From: Parasphingorhabdus cellanae
Lineage (GTDB): Bacteria; Pseudomonadota; Alphaproteobacteria; Sphingomonadales; Sphingomonadaceae
Reading direction: 5' to 3'
NCBI RefSeq assembly: GCF_017498565.1
Contig: NZ_CP071794.1
Location: 1,054,001 to 1,118,000 of the forward strand
DNA length: 64,000 nt
Shown here one piece after another: positions 16,088 to 25,506 of the stretch. Position numbers and translations under genes: made by a program. How positions within the stretch are numbered: position 1 is the first letter of the stretch; each line of letters begins with the position of its first letter. A model generated the notes under the pieces. The model was given only the letters and a program-made list of their open reading frames with translations. It searched no databases and was not told the DNA's origin.

Positions 16088-18391
16088 CTAGATCACTTCG
16101 CCGTTTTGATCCCGCAATACTTCGCGGCGACCGATATGGTTGGGAGGACTAATAAACTCGTCCTCCTCCATCCGGTCGATGATCCGGGCGGCAGTATTAT
16201 ATCCGATCCTCAGCTGTCGTTGCAGCCAGCTGGTGGAAACTTTCTGGCTTTCAAAGATAATCTGACAGGCCTGCGCATATTGACGGTCTTCCTTGCTATC
16301 GGACAGATCCGCGCCATCGAGAGCATAGCTACCGTCTTCCGGTTCTTCAGTAACGGCCTGAATATATTCTGGTGAACCTTGCGCGCGCCAATGATCGGCA
16401 ATCAGGCGGACCTCGTCATCGGAAACAAAGGGTCCATGGACACGGGTCAATTGCTTACCGCCTGGCATGTAAAGCATATCGCCTTTGCCAAGCAGCTGTT
16501 CTGCACCCTGTTCGCCGAGGATGGTACGGGAATCGATTTTAGAGGTCACATGGAAACTAATCCGCGTCGGCAGATTAGCCTTGATCACGCCGGTAATAAC
16601 ATCAACTGACGGCCGCTGCGTTGCCATGATGAGATGAATACCGGCGGCACGCGCTTTTTGGGCTAAGCGCTGGATCAGAAATTCAACCTCTTTACCGGCC
16701 GTCATCATCAAATCAGCTAGCTCGTCTACGATGATCACGATCTGTGGCAGAACCTCATAATCCAGCTGCTCTTCTTCGTAAATCGGCCTTGATGTTTCGG
16801 GATCGTAACCGGTCTGCACCTTGCGGCCAAGCGGTTCGCCTTTGGCTTTGGCGGCCTTCACTTTCTCATTATAATTGGCAAGGTTGCGTACCGAAATGGA
16901 TGACATCATCCGATAGCGTTCCTCCATTTGCTCGACCGCCCATTTTAGCGCCCTGACGGCTTTGGCCGGCTCGGTAACAACTGGAGACAGCAAATGAGGG
17001 ATGTCATCATATGTGCTGAGTTCCAACATCTTCGGGTCGATCATGATCATTTTGCACTGATCCGGCGTCATTCGGTAAAGCAGCGATACGATCATACAGT
17101 TGAGACCAACGGATTTACCCGAGCCGGTAGTACCGGCAATCAAAAGATGCGGCATTGGCGCAAGATCGGCAATCACTGGATCGCCAGAGATATTCTTGCC
17201 GAGTATAATCGGAAGCTGTCCTGTCTGATCCTGAAAACTGTCGCTACCGATCATTTCATGTAGGACGACAGATTCGCGCTGGGCATTTGGCAATTCGATA
17301 CCCATAACCGTACGGCCGGGTATCGCGGCAACACGAGCCGACAGGGCCGACATATTCCGCGCGATGTCTTCTGCCAGCTGGATTACACGGCTGGCTTTAA
17401 TACCAGGCGCTGGCTCCAGTTCATACATGGTCACCACAGGCCCCGGACGAACGGCGTTGATTGTGCCTTTCACATGAAAATCATCCAGTACGGATTCGAG
17501 CAAACGCGCATTACGTTCCAAACCCGCCTTGTCGATGACATTATTTGCCTCTTCAGGACGGGGCGTCAACAGGTCGATGGAAGGCAGTGAATAGGGGCCA
17601 AAGAAGTCGCCCTGTTTCCCGCTCGAAAGGCTGGCTTTTTTCGGCGGTAACGCGCGGTCGCTGATTTCCGGTGGTGGCCGGTTATCCGGTTTTACCGCCT
17701 TACGTGGGGTTGGTGTTTTTTTGGGCTTCGGCGCGGCATTGTTCTCTGGCTCTATTACCAATCCGCTATCTTGCTCATTCGATCCGAAGCGCGGCAATTT
17801 AAGCTGCGGCATGGAGAACAAGGGCCGGTCGAGCCGTAGACTGAAATAACCGAGAGCAAGGCCGCCCGTTAAAGTGATTGCCGCTAAAACACCTGAAACA
17901 ACGCCGCTCCAGCTCTCCGAAATCGCGGCCAAACCTGCACTAATCCCTTTGGCTGAAACCAAGCCTGTAAGACCACCCCAACCCGAAGGCAGGTCTGCCT
18001 GGCTATCGGAAAACCACAAGGACAGACCGGTTCCGATCAAAAAGGCCGCAAGCAAACACCAGAGAAGTTGTTTTTTCCATTCAGCTTGCGGGATATCGCG
18101 CCACAAGCGATTGGCAAACACCAGGATCAGCGGTAAAAATAACGCTACAGGCACGCCGAGCAGAGACAAAAGCAGGTCTGAGCTATAGGAACCAAATATG
18201 CCCATCCAGTTATGTTCAACACTGCCAGCGGCGGTGTTTAAAGAAGGATCGCTTGGTGAGTAACTTACAAGGGCGAGAAACAGGAATATAACCAATAGGC
18301 CAAGGGCAATAGCGCCAATCAGCGCACCACTGCGCAGCAGGCTAACACGCATCACTTCACGCCAATTGGCTTCTTTTGCTTTCCCGGCCAT
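16088..18391 (-). CDS. ftsK: DNA translocase FtsK
   Basis: A 767-residue protein. Several membrane helices occupy about residues 15-185, followed by a Pro/Lys-rich linker. The RecA-like motor has Walker A LLIAGTTGSGKSVGLN (about 418-433) and Walker B QIVIIVDELADLMM. The gamma winged-helix domain at the C-terminus (SWLQRQLRIGYNTAARIIDRMEE) reads KOPS sites. FtsK moves chromosome ends through the closing septum and activates XerCD. The linker is shorter than in E. coli, as usual for alphaproteobacteria. Confidence 0.97.
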   Translation of the reverse strand: MAGKAKEANWREVMRVSLLRSGALIGAIALGLLVIFLFLALVSYSPSDPSLNTAAGSVEHNWMGIFGSYSSDLLLSLLGVPVALFLPLILVFANRLWRDIPQAEWKKQLLWCLLAAFLIGTGLSLWFSDSQADLPSGWGGLTGLVSAKGISAGLAAISESWSGVVSGVLAAITLTGGLALGYFSLRLDRPLFSMPQLKLPRFGSNEQDSGLVIEPENNAAPKPKKTPTPRKAVKPDNRPPPEISDRALPPKKASLSSGKQGDFFGPYSLPSIDLLTPRPEEANNVIDKAGLERNARLLESVLDDFHVKGTINAVRPGPVVTMYELEPAPGIKASRVIQLAEDIARNMSALSARVAAIPGRTVMGIELPNAQRESVVLHEMIGSDSFQDQTGQLPIILGKNISGDPVIADLAPMPHLLIAGTTGSGKSVGLNCMIVSLLYRMTPDQCKMIMIDPKMLELSTYDDIPHLLSPVVTEPAKAVRALKWAVEQMEERYRMMSSISVRNLANYNEKVKAAKAKGEPLGRKVQTGYDPETSRPIYEEEQLDYEVLPQIVIIVDELADLMMTAGKEVEFLIQRLAQKARAAGIHLIMATQRPSVDVITGVIKANLPTRISFHVTSKIDSRTILGEQGAEQLLGKGDMLYMPGGKQLTRVHGPFVSDDEVRLIADHWRAQGSPEYIQAVTEEPEDGSYALDGADLSDSKEDRQYAQACQIIFESQKVSTSWLQRQLRIGYNTAARIIDRMEEDEFISPPNHIGRREVLRDQNGEVI

Positions 18392-18585
18392 ATTCTACTC
18401 CTAAGGCTCGTCTATTTCAGCGCAAAGGCCCGAACCCGCATTAACTAACCCTCCTTTGCGCGAATCGGTGACTCCGCGTCAAGTTTTGCCGATAAGTTTG
18501 TTGCCCGTGATTTACCGGAACATACTTTCTTTTCGCTCCCGTGAGGCCTATCTTATCGGCAGTAACGAGCAAAAGAGGCCTGCAT

Positions 18586-19818
18586 ATGACCATGACCGAA
18601 AAAGAGAGCGACGTGATCATTTTGGGCGCTGGGCTAATTGGCCTCACCCAAGCACTGACTCTCGCAGCGCATGGACTACAGGTTACGGTCATTGATCGCG
18701 CTGAACCAACCAATTTATTGGACCCCAAAAATGACGGGCGGGTCTCTTCGATAAACAGTGCAAGCTGGAACATGTTGGCGGCCATTGGCCTGACCGAAAA
18801 GCTTGAACTGCATGGCTGCAACATTGACAGGATCCTCATTAACGATGGCCTGAAACCCGGTAAGCTAGATTTTACACCCGATGAAAATGACGGCCCACTC
18901 GGCGTGATGATTGAAAATGGAGTTTTACAGCGGACGTTGTTTGAAACCGCGCAGGCACATGACGGGATTAATTTGCTGATGCCACGGCAGGTGGAACAAA
19001 CTGATCGCGGCGACCATCAAGTCTCCGTGTCGCTCGATAGGGGAGAGAAAATATATGCACCGCTGTTCATCGCCGCCGACGGTCGTGGCAGCACCGTTCG
19101 TGACGCAGCCGGAATTGCCATGGCAAAATGGCAATATAACCATAGCGCAATTACCTGCACGGTCACCCATGAACAGGCGCATGGAAATACGGCATATGAG
19201 ATTTTCTATTCATCCGGACCATTTGCAGTTTTACCAATGCGCGATGATGACCAAGGGCGTCATCGCTCCGCCATAGTCTGGACGGTTGCCCGTGAGGATG
19301 GACCGGCGCTTGCGAAAATCAACCAGAGAGCTTTTCAAGCAGAATTGATGAAGAATACCGGTAGCTTCCTCGGTCAGATGGAATTGCAATCTGACCGCAT
19401 AACCTATCCTCTTGGCTTCCATCATAGCGCCAGCCTGACGGCGGAGCGACTTGCTTTAGTCGGTGACGCCGGTCATGGCATCCACCCGATTGCTGGCCAA
19501 GGGCTTAATCTTGGCCTTCGTGATGTCGCAGCGCTGACGGAGTGTATTGTCGATGGAGCTCGGACCGGCCTAGACCTCGGTGATGCGCAAATACTGGAAC
19601 GCTATGACCGGTGGCGGGGACTTGACAATATGATGATGTCTGCTGCTACAGATATTTTGACGCGACTTTTTGGGTTGCCCGGCGATACGTCCTCAGCAAT
19701 CCGACGTTTTGGTATTGGTATCGTGCAACGTATCGCACCGCTTAAAGACCAATTCATGGCCGAAGCACGTGGTGAGAGCGGTGATCTGCCAAAGTTGCTA
19801 ATGGGTGATCTCGTCTAA
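18586..19818 (+). CDS. UbiH/UbiF/COQ6-family ubiquinone hydroxylase
   Basis: A 410-residue FAD monooxygenase. The ATG at 18586 follows AGAGG and opens MTMTEKESDVIILGAGLIGL, an FAD-binding GxGxxG. Other marks are RGSTVRDAAGI and the second FAD motif GDAGHGIHPIAGQGLNLGLRD. Enzymes of this family hydroxylate the aromatic ring of ubiquinone; which position cannot be told from the sequence. A COQ9-type gene lies at 34.8-35.5 kb. Divergent from ftsK and convergent with the SDR gene, 5 bases apart at the ends. Confidence 0.9.
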   Translation: MTMTEKESDVIILGAGLIGLTQALTLAAHGLQVTVIDRAEPTNLLDPKNDGRVSSINSASWNMLAAIGLTEKLELHGCNIDRILINDGLKPGKLDFTPDENDGPLGVMIENGVLQRTLFETAQAHDGINLLMPRQVEQTDRGDHQVSVSLDRGEKIYAPLFIAADGRGSTVRDAAGIAMAKWQYNHSAITCTVTHEQAHGNTAYEIFYSSGPFAVLPMRDDDQGRHRSAIVWTVAREDGPALAKINQRAFQAELMKNTGSFLGQMELQSDRITYPLGFHHSASLTAERLALVGDAGHGIHPIAGQGLNLGLRDVAALTECIVDGARTGLDLGDAQILERYDRWRGLDNMMMSAATDILTRLFGLPGDTSSAIRRFGIGIVQRIAPLKDQFMAEARGESGDLPKLLMGDLV

Positions 19819-19823
19819 CAGAT

Positions 19824-20591
19824 CTATCGCGGTCCCTGACCATCATCAACTTTGATGATGGTACCGGTCACACATTCGGATGCAGGCGATAGCAGGTAGA
19901 GTAACGTGCTGTCCATTTGATCCGGCTGACATATGCGTTTGCGGGGGAAGTTTTCATAAAAATCGCCCATCCGACTGGTCATACCGTCAGACATTTCGGT
20001 GGCAAAGAGTCCCGGTGCAATCGCATTAACATTGATAAAAAATCTCGACCATTCAACAGCCAGCGCTTCTGTAATGCGTGATATTCCAGCTTTCGTGGTG
20101 GAATATAGAGCTGCACCATGACCATCATAATGAGTGCCGGCGATCGAAGAGATGTTAACAATTCGCCCCGGCATCTTTTGGTCGATCAAAGGACGCGCAA
20201 ACTCGCATGATAATATGTAAGCAGCGCGCATGTTGGTATCCAGAACATCGTCGATCAATTCAATGGACATCCTAACAGCGCGGGCAGCATCCACAATCCC
20301 GGCGTTGTTTACCAATATATCTGGTTGACCCAATGCGGTAGAGATTGTCGGAATGATGACTTTTAGTTGCTCCGCATCGCGAACATCTAGTTCGAAAGCC
20401 TGTGCATCACCCCCGTCTTGTGTAATTTCATCAACCAGCTCATCCAATTTTTCCCGCCGCCGTGCGGTACACGCGACCTTTGCTCCACAAGCGGCTAATA
20501 CGCTTGCAAAGCGGCGCCCCAGACCAGCGGATGCACCAGTTATGATAGCGGTGCGTCCGGACAGATCGATCGAAAAGTTGGGGGCAGTCAT
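19824..20591 (-). CDS. Short-chain dehydrogenase/reductase (SDR) oxidoreductase
   Basis: A 255-residue classical SDR. The nucleotide-binding TGASAGLGRRFA (about 18-29), NNAG motif and catalytic Ser-Tyr-x3-Lys (NISSIAG ... YSTTKAG) are present. RR after CTARR suggests NADP(H) preference. Substrate is unknown. The ATG at 20591 lies just 2 bases past a 17-bp hairpin whose 3' arm contains the AAGGA ribosome site, so translation may be structure-controlled. Confidence 0.9.
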   Translation of the reverse strand: MTAPNFSIDLSGRTAIITGASAGLGRRFASVLAACGAKVACTARRREKLDELVDEITQDGGDAQAFELDVRDAEQLKVIIPTISTALGQPDILVNNAGIVDAARAVRMSIELIDDVLDTNMRAAYILSCEFARPLIDQKMPGRIVNISSIAGTHYDGHGAALYSTTKAGISRITEALAVEWSRFFINVNAIAPGLFATEMSDGMTSRMGDFYENFPRKRICQPDQMDSTLLYLLSPASECVTGTIIKVDDGQGPR

Positions 20592-20593
20592 AT

Positions 20594-20634
20594 TCGGGCA
20601 TCCTTATTCTCATTTTAAGAATAGGGATGCCCGA
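20594..20634 (-). promoter_or_regulatory. Leader hairpin masking the SDR ribosome site
   Basis: Arms 20594-20610 and 20618-20634 pair over 17 bp with one G-U wobble and a 7-base loop. On the minus strand the 3' arm holds AAGGA, which lies 9 bases before the SDR ATG at 20591. There is no T-run, so it does not look like a terminator for the upstream OmpA gene. Confidence 0.6.
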
Positions 20635-20682
20635 GTTGTTGTCATGAACGCAAGTCTATAGTGCGTTGGTTTAACAGTCCCG

Positions 20683-21357
20683 TTACAGATCCTCCTCCCG
20701 GATCGGCACGATCTTCAGCTCAACTCTGCGGTTAGCTGCACGACCTTCCTCGGTGCTGTTGCTCGCAATTGGTTGACTTTCGCCATAGCCTCGCGTTTCA
20801 AGACGGGCTTGCTGAACACCGCTATTGCCCAAAAAGTTGGCGACGGATGCAGCGCGCCGTTCGGACAGTGATTGGTTATATTGGTCCGTGCCGGTACTAT
20901 CGGTATGACCATATATATCGATATAGCTTTTTTCATATTGCGACAAAGTGTTGGCGACACTGCCAAGAGTCTGCTGAAATTCCGGCTGAATCGCTGAGCT
21001 GTTGACTGGAAACGTAACGTTAGATGGCATATTGAGGATGAGGTTGTCGCCATCACGCGTAACATCAATACCAGTGCCCGCTGTCTGCTGGCGCAGCTTC
21101 TTTTCCTGCTCATCCATGTAATAGCCGACTCCAGCTCCAGCGAGGCCGCCAAGCCCGGCACCTACGATTTTTGCTGTTCGATCATTCCGGCCACCGATAA
21201 TATCGCCCAATAGATAACCGCCCAATGCCCCGCCAATGCCGCCAATCGCCGCTTTGGAGAGTACTTTATTTCCGGTTTCTGGATTGGTAGTGCAAGCACT
21301 GGTAAGTGCCAATGCACTTAATGACGCTGCCGCGATAAAAATTTTTTTGTTAGGCAT
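20683..21357 (-). CDS. OmpA-family lipoprotein with glycine zipper
   Basis: A 224-residue protein. The ATG at 21357 has AGGGA upstream and gives a lipoprotein signal with lipobox LTSAC. Two glycine-zipper stretches follow (GGIGGALGGYLLGDIIGG and GAGLGGLAGAGVGYY, about 38-81). The OmpA C-terminal domain runs from about 110 to 218 (DIYGHTDSTGTDQYNQSLSE, ending ANRRVELKI). It should link the outer membrane to peptidoglycan. Longer in-frame starts would destroy the lipoprotein signal. Confidence 0.93.
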   Translation of the reverse strand: MPNKKIFIAAASLSALALTSACTTNPETGNKVLSKAAIGGIGGALGGYLLGDIIGGRNDRTAKIVGAGLGGLAGAGVGYYMDEQEKKLRQQTAGTGIDVTRDGDNLILNMPSNVTFPVNSSAIQPEFQQTLGSVANTLSQYEKSYIDIYGHTDSTGTDQYNQSLSERRAASVANFLGNSGVQQARLETRGYGESQPIASNSTEEGRAANRRVELKIVPIREEDL

Positions 21358-21542
21358 CTTGATATTCCCTCGAAAAAGTTTGTCTGTTGTAGAGATATTA
21401 CTCTGTCCCAGCTGGATAGTTGCATTCAAGCACAGGCTAGATGAACCCAAAATTATGAACGCTAACTGACAGCAAATTTGATATTTTATAAAACATGTGA
21501 CTATAGGGATTTTTTCGGGCTTATTCCCTTTATTTGGACAAT

Positions 21543-22850
21543 ATGACACCTTTTCCCTGGTTTGACGTTGCAATCATTGTTGTGCTCGTGCTGATTAATG
21601 GCGTTTTTGCCATGTCGGAACTAGCCATTGTTTCCGCACGCAAGGCGCATCTCCATTCTTCCGCCGATCAAGGCAGCCGAGGCGCTAAAATTGCTTTGCG
21701 TCTGGCCAGTGATCCCGGGAAGTTTCTTTCAACGGTTCAGATTGGGATCACGTTGATCGGCATCGTCGCGGGCGCCTTTTCCGGGGCGAGTTTGGGTGGT
21801 CCGGTGGCAGAGCGGCTTACTGCATTGGGCATGCCAAACGATTGGTCGATAACAGTGGGGTTTGCACTTGTTATCGGCCTAACAACCTATGCGTCCCTCG
21901 TCATTGGCGAACTGGTTCCCAAACAAATTGCTTTGCGTTCCGCGGAAAAGATAGCGGTGATCATGGCACCGCCGATGGATTTGCTGGCACGGATCGCTGC
22001 GCCGCTTGTATGGTTGCTCGATGGCACCAGTGCGCTGATTTTCCGGCTGCTTGGCCTCAAACGAGACCAGACCAGCCATGTGACGGCTGAAGAATTGCAA
22101 ATGGTTTTTGCCGAAGCTACCCGATCAGGTGTCATTGAAGAACATGAACGCGCTGTCATCGCTGGTGTTGTCCGCATGGCTGATCGACCAATTCGTGAAG
22201 TCATGACTCCGCGCACCGAGGTCGATTGGCTGGATATTGGCGCGACTACCGAGGAGATTCACGCGATGCTTATCGAATCACCGCATAGCCGCCTGCTGGT
22301 CGCCGAGAATTCTGTCGATGAGATACGGGGCGTGGTACAAGCGCGGGATATAGTCGCCGCGCAATTTAGCGGTCAGGAGCTCGATCTCAGCAAGCTGATG
22401 CGGCCACTGGAAAAAGTGCCTGACCAGCTTGATGCTTTGGATGCTTTGGATATTTTGAGAGAAGCCGAAGTACCAATGATTTTGGTGCATGATGAATATG
22501 GTCATTTTGAAGGTGTTGTAACCCCCAACGACTTACTCAGTTCGATTGCCGGCGAATTTGTGTCGGACCAGGACGAAAAAACGCAGCGAAGCCTTATCGA
22601 GCGCGCCGATGGCAGCTTCCTGGTTTCTGGTGCCATGTCGATGGATGCACTGGCCGACCGGTTAAGCATTAAATTGCAGGACGACAGAGACTATGCGACC
22701 GTCGCGGGCCATGCGCTCGGGCAGTTGCGCCATTTGCCGAAGGAAGGCGAAGCCTTTGAGGATCAGGATTGGGTATTTGAAATTATCGATATGGATGGCC
22801 GCAAAATCGACAAGTTGATCGTGCGGCCATCTAATCCTGAGGTCGACTAG
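21543..22850 (+). CDS. CNNM/CorC-type hemolysin-family membrane protein
   Basis: A 435-residue protein. The DUF21/CNNM membrane domain (about 1-195) has several helices and VIGELVPKQIALRSAE. Two CBS domains follow (about 215-340; RPIREVMTPRTEVDWLDI, MILVHDEYGHFEGVVTPNDLL), then the CorC/HlyC C-terminal domain. Family members are linked to magnesium and cobalt export or transport control. I use the ATG at 21543; a TTG nine bases upstream is in frame but less likely. No strong ribosome site is visible. Confidence 0.9.
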   Translation: MTPFPWFDVAIIVVLVLINGVFAMSELAIVSARKAHLHSSADQGSRGAKIALRLASDPGKFLSTVQIGITLIGIVAGAFSGASLGGPVAERLTALGMPNDWSITVGFALVIGLTTYASLVIGELVPKQIALRSAEKIAVIMAPPMDLLARIAAPLVWLLDGTSALIFRLLGLKRDQTSHVTAEELQMVFAEATRSGVIEEHERAVIAGVVRMADRPIREVMTPRTEVDWLDIGATTEEIHAMLIESPHSRLLVAENSVDEIRGVVQARDIVAAQFSGQELDLSKLMRPLEKVPDQLDALDALDILREAEVPMILVHDEYGHFEGVVTPNDLLSSIAGEFVSDQDEKTQRSLIERADGSFLVSGAMSMDALADRLSIKLQDDRDYATVAGHALGQLRHLPKEGEAFEDQDWVFEIIDMDGRKIDKLIVRPSNPEVD

Positions 22851-22924
22851 GTTCGTTTGGATTCTCACAGTTTATACAGTTTTTACAAAAGTCGCCGTTC
22901 GTTAAAATATAAGGCTAAGCCGCG

Positions 22925-23167
22925 TTAGTTCTTTGCGTCATCTCTATTCTCAGAAAATTGCTTACGTGAGCAAAAACCATGACAGGCCTTAACGCAATCA
23001 TTGCGATCTTCCTGTTCACGATCAACCGGCACAGAAACAGTGCGGATCACACCATCCGCCCCGCAAACTGATAAAGTCATCATACCATTGGCTGGAACAA
23101 GAGGAGTAACGACTAACATCGATATAGCCAAAGCGGAGAGTTGAATGGGAAACTGGCGCTTATCCAT
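22925..23167 (-). CDS. Small exported Cys-rich protein at the end of the cco operon
   Basis: An 80-residue protein. The ATG at 23167 follows AGGAAAG and overlaps the end of ccoS by 8 bases, so it belongs to the cytochrome cbb3 operon. A hydrophobic N-terminal helix (about 7-27) acts as signal or anchor. The exported part has LSVCGADG and then CVKACHGFC, a C-x3-C-H-x2-C motif, with an acidic stretch between. I do not recognise a named family. The Cys/His content and position suggest metal or heme handling for oxidase assembly; that is inference. Confidence 0.7.
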   Translation of the reverse strand: MDKRQFPIQLSALAISMLVVTPLVPANGMMTLSVCGADGVIRTVSVPVDREQEDRNDCVKACHGFCSRKQFSENRDDAKN

Positions 23168-23360
23168 TTTTTCGCTTTCCTCTTCCTTCACTATCATCCG
23201 CTGACTTGTCCTGGTTCGGCGCGTCATCGTCGATCAACACGCGCTGGGCAGCACCGTCAAGATCCTCAAATTGTCCATTGCGCATGGCCCAGAAGAAGAA
23301 CGCGAGGCCAGCCAGTCCCATCAGCAGAGCGACGGGGATAAGGATCGCTAAACCACTCAT
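23160..23360 (-). CDS. ccoS: cbb3 oxidase assembly protein CcoS
   Basis: A 66-residue membrane protein with one N-terminal helix (ILIPVALLMGLAGLAFFFWAM) followed by RNGQFEDLDGAAQRVLID, the CcoS hallmark. It is needed for cofactor insertion into cbb3 oxidase. It follows ccoI by 13 bases and overlaps the next small gene. Confidence 0.93.
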   Translation of the reverse strand: MSGLAILIPVALLMGLAGLAFFFWAMRNGQFEDLDGAAQRVLIDDDAPNQDKSADDSEGRGKRKNG

Positions 23361-23373
23361 TTTCTAGACTTGT

Positions 23374-25506
23374 TCACTTTGCTGCCCCGTTCAACCGCAA
23401 AGCATTACCGACCACGATCAATGACGAAAGCGACATGGCAACAGCAGCAATTAACGGAGTCACCATACCGGTCAGCGCTAGCGGAACCGCTAATATGTTA
23501 TAGCCAATGGCTAGCGCGAAATTTTGCCGGACAATCTGCATTGTCCTCCGGGCCGTCTGGACGGCAAGTGCGACTGGCAGAAAGGAGTTGCTGGTGAAAA
23601 CAGCATCGGCAGCTTGTTGCCCGACATCGCTGGCCGAGCCTGGCGCGATGGAGACATGGGCGGCAGCCAGTGCGGGACCATCATTCAACCCGTCGCCGAC
23701 CATCAACACCTTTAAACCCATGGAACGAAGCCGCGAGATGGTTTGCAATTTATCCTGCGGGCTAGCCCCGGCTTGCGCTGTTAAACCGACAGCGGTTGAG
23801 ACTTTCGCAACCGATGCTGCATTATCGCCCGATATGATGGTCGCAGGCAAACCAAGAGCCTTTAACCGTTTAATGGCCTCCACGACATCGGGACGAATTT
23901 CATCCTGCAATTCGATATCAACCTGCTCGTTACCAATCCTCAACTGACAGGAGAGATGGTCATCCGATTTAATCGGCTTGCCTAAAGCCACAGCGATACC
24001 GTCCCAGCGACCCGACATACCTTGGCCGGCGACTTCATTCGGATCTTCAATCTCGACCGGTGTTACGCCCTGATCCAATAGAGCCGCACGTATTCCCTTA
24101 CTGACCGGATGATTGCTGGCCTGCGCCAGCGCCAGCGCCACCTGTTTTTGCGTTAGCGACAAATGGCTCACAGTAACCGGTACGGGGCGACCAAGAGTCA
24201 ACGTTCCCGTCTTATCGAACAGCGCACGATCAGCTTCGGCTAGTCGCTCCAGTGCGCTACCATCCTTGATCATCACGCCATTGCGCAACAACGCGCCAGA
24301 CGCTACCACCTGCGCCGCCGGAACCGCGAGCCCCAACGCGCAGGGACAAGTGATGATCAGCACCGCCACCGATATCAAAAGTGATTGATGCCATCCCACC
24401 CCAGCGAACATCCAGAATATAAAAGCCAGTAAGGCAAGACTATGTACCGCAGGCGCATAATAGCGGGCCGCCTTATCTGCCACCCGCACATAAAAAGATC
24501 TCTGTTGCCCAGCTTCGTCCATCAGCCGGGCGATGTCAGACAGGCTCGTATCTTCTCCCACCGCTGTGACACGCACTGTAACAGGACCGGTCAAGTTGAG
24601 CGTTCCGGCAAGCACTGTATCGCCCTTTGCTTTCGGCTGCGGCTCACTCTCACCGGTCATCAGCGAGAAATCGAAATTGCTCGCGCCTTTATGAATCACG
24701 CCATCGGCGGCAAGATTATCGCCCGCAGCGACCACCATCATCATGTCTGGACGCAGTTGTTTGGCGTTCACCCAGCTGGTTGGGCCATCCTGACCCAAGA
24801 CCATAGCCCCTGATGCGGTCTGTTTGAGCAGAGCCGATATACCGTCTCGGGCACGATCACGCATCATCCCATCCAACACCCGTCCAGCGAGCAGAAAAAA
24901 GATCAGCATCACCACACTCTCAAAATAGGCATGCACACCGCTGGTCATGGTCTCGAAAAGACTGAGGCCAGTGGCCAGAATGATACCAACCGTAATCGGT
25001 ACGTCCATGTTGGTGCGGCCATAACGCAGCGCCATGAAAGCAGAACTGAAAAACGGACGCCCCGAATAGAGGATTACCGGGATAGCGATCAGGGCGGATA
25101 TCCAATGAAACAAATCACGTGTCGTTCCTATCGCCCCCGACCAGACACTGACCGACAAAAGCATGATATTCATCATGCCAAAACCGGCTACGGCAAGAGC
25201 GCGGATCAGTTTGCCTGTGTCGCCTTTTTCTTCCGCCAAGGGATTATCGGCCAATATTTGAACATCAAAGCCGAGTTGCTCAATTCTGCTTTTAATCTGG
25301 TCTTCGCGTAGTTCCGAAAGGTGCGATACCGCGACCTGTTTGGTTGAAAAATTTACCCGTGCCGAGATTATGTCATGCTCTTTGAGCAAACCGTTCTCGA
25401 TTTTCGATATACATCCAGCGCAGCGGATGGCCGGCACAGCAAAACGCGACACAATATTGTCCACACTATCTGCCGTAATGGCATCGAGATGGACGGCTTG
25501 GTTCAA
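23374..25506 (-). CDS. ccoI: Copper-exporting P1B-type ATPase CcoI/FixI
   Basis: A 710-residue pump. An N-terminal heavy-metal domain (AIRCAGCISKIE) is followed by membrane helices, the metal-site CPC (TCPCALGLAVPAAQ), the phosphorylation motif DKTGTLTLGRP and the hinge MVGDGLNDGPALAAA. It delivers copper for assembly of the CcoN active site. The ATG overlaps the stop of ccoH by 4 bases. Confidence 0.96.
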   Translation of the reverse strand: MNQAVHLDAITADSVDNIVSRFAVPAIRCAGCISKIENGLLKEHDIISARVNFSTKQVAVSHLSELREDQIKSRIEQLGFDVQILADNPLAEEKGDTGKLIRALAVAGFGMMNIMLLSVSVWSGAIGTTRDLFHWISALIAIPVILYSGRPFFSSAFMALRYGRTNMDVPITVGIILATGLSLFETMTSGVHAYFESVVMLIFFLLAGRVLDGMMRDRARDGISALLKQTASGAMVLGQDGPTSWVNAKQLRPDMMMVVAAGDNLAADGVIHKGASNFDFSLMTGESEPQPKAKGDTVLAGTLNLTGPVTVRVTAVGEDTSLSDIARLMDEAGQQRSFYVRVADKAARYYAPAVHSLALLAFIFWMFAGVGWHQSLLISVAVLIITCPCALGLAVPAAQVVASGALLRNGVMIKDGSALERLAEADRALFDKTGTLTLGRPVPVTVSHLSLTQKQVALALAQASNHPVSKGIRAALLDQGVTPVEIEDPNEVAGQGMSGRWDGIAVALGKPIKSDDHLSCQLRIGNEQVDIELQDEIRPDVVEAIKRLKALGLPATIISGDNAASVAKVSTAVGLTAQAGASPQDKLQTISRLRSMGLKVLMVGDGLNDGPALAAAHVSIAPGSASDVGQQAADAVFTSNSFLPVALAVQTARRTMQIVRQNFALAIGYNILAVPLALTGMVTPLIAAVAMSLSSLIVVGNALRLNGAAK

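Noticed and set aside
21495-21545. T-rich stretch before the CorC gene as an intrinsic terminator
   Set aside because: No adequate stem precedes the T-run.
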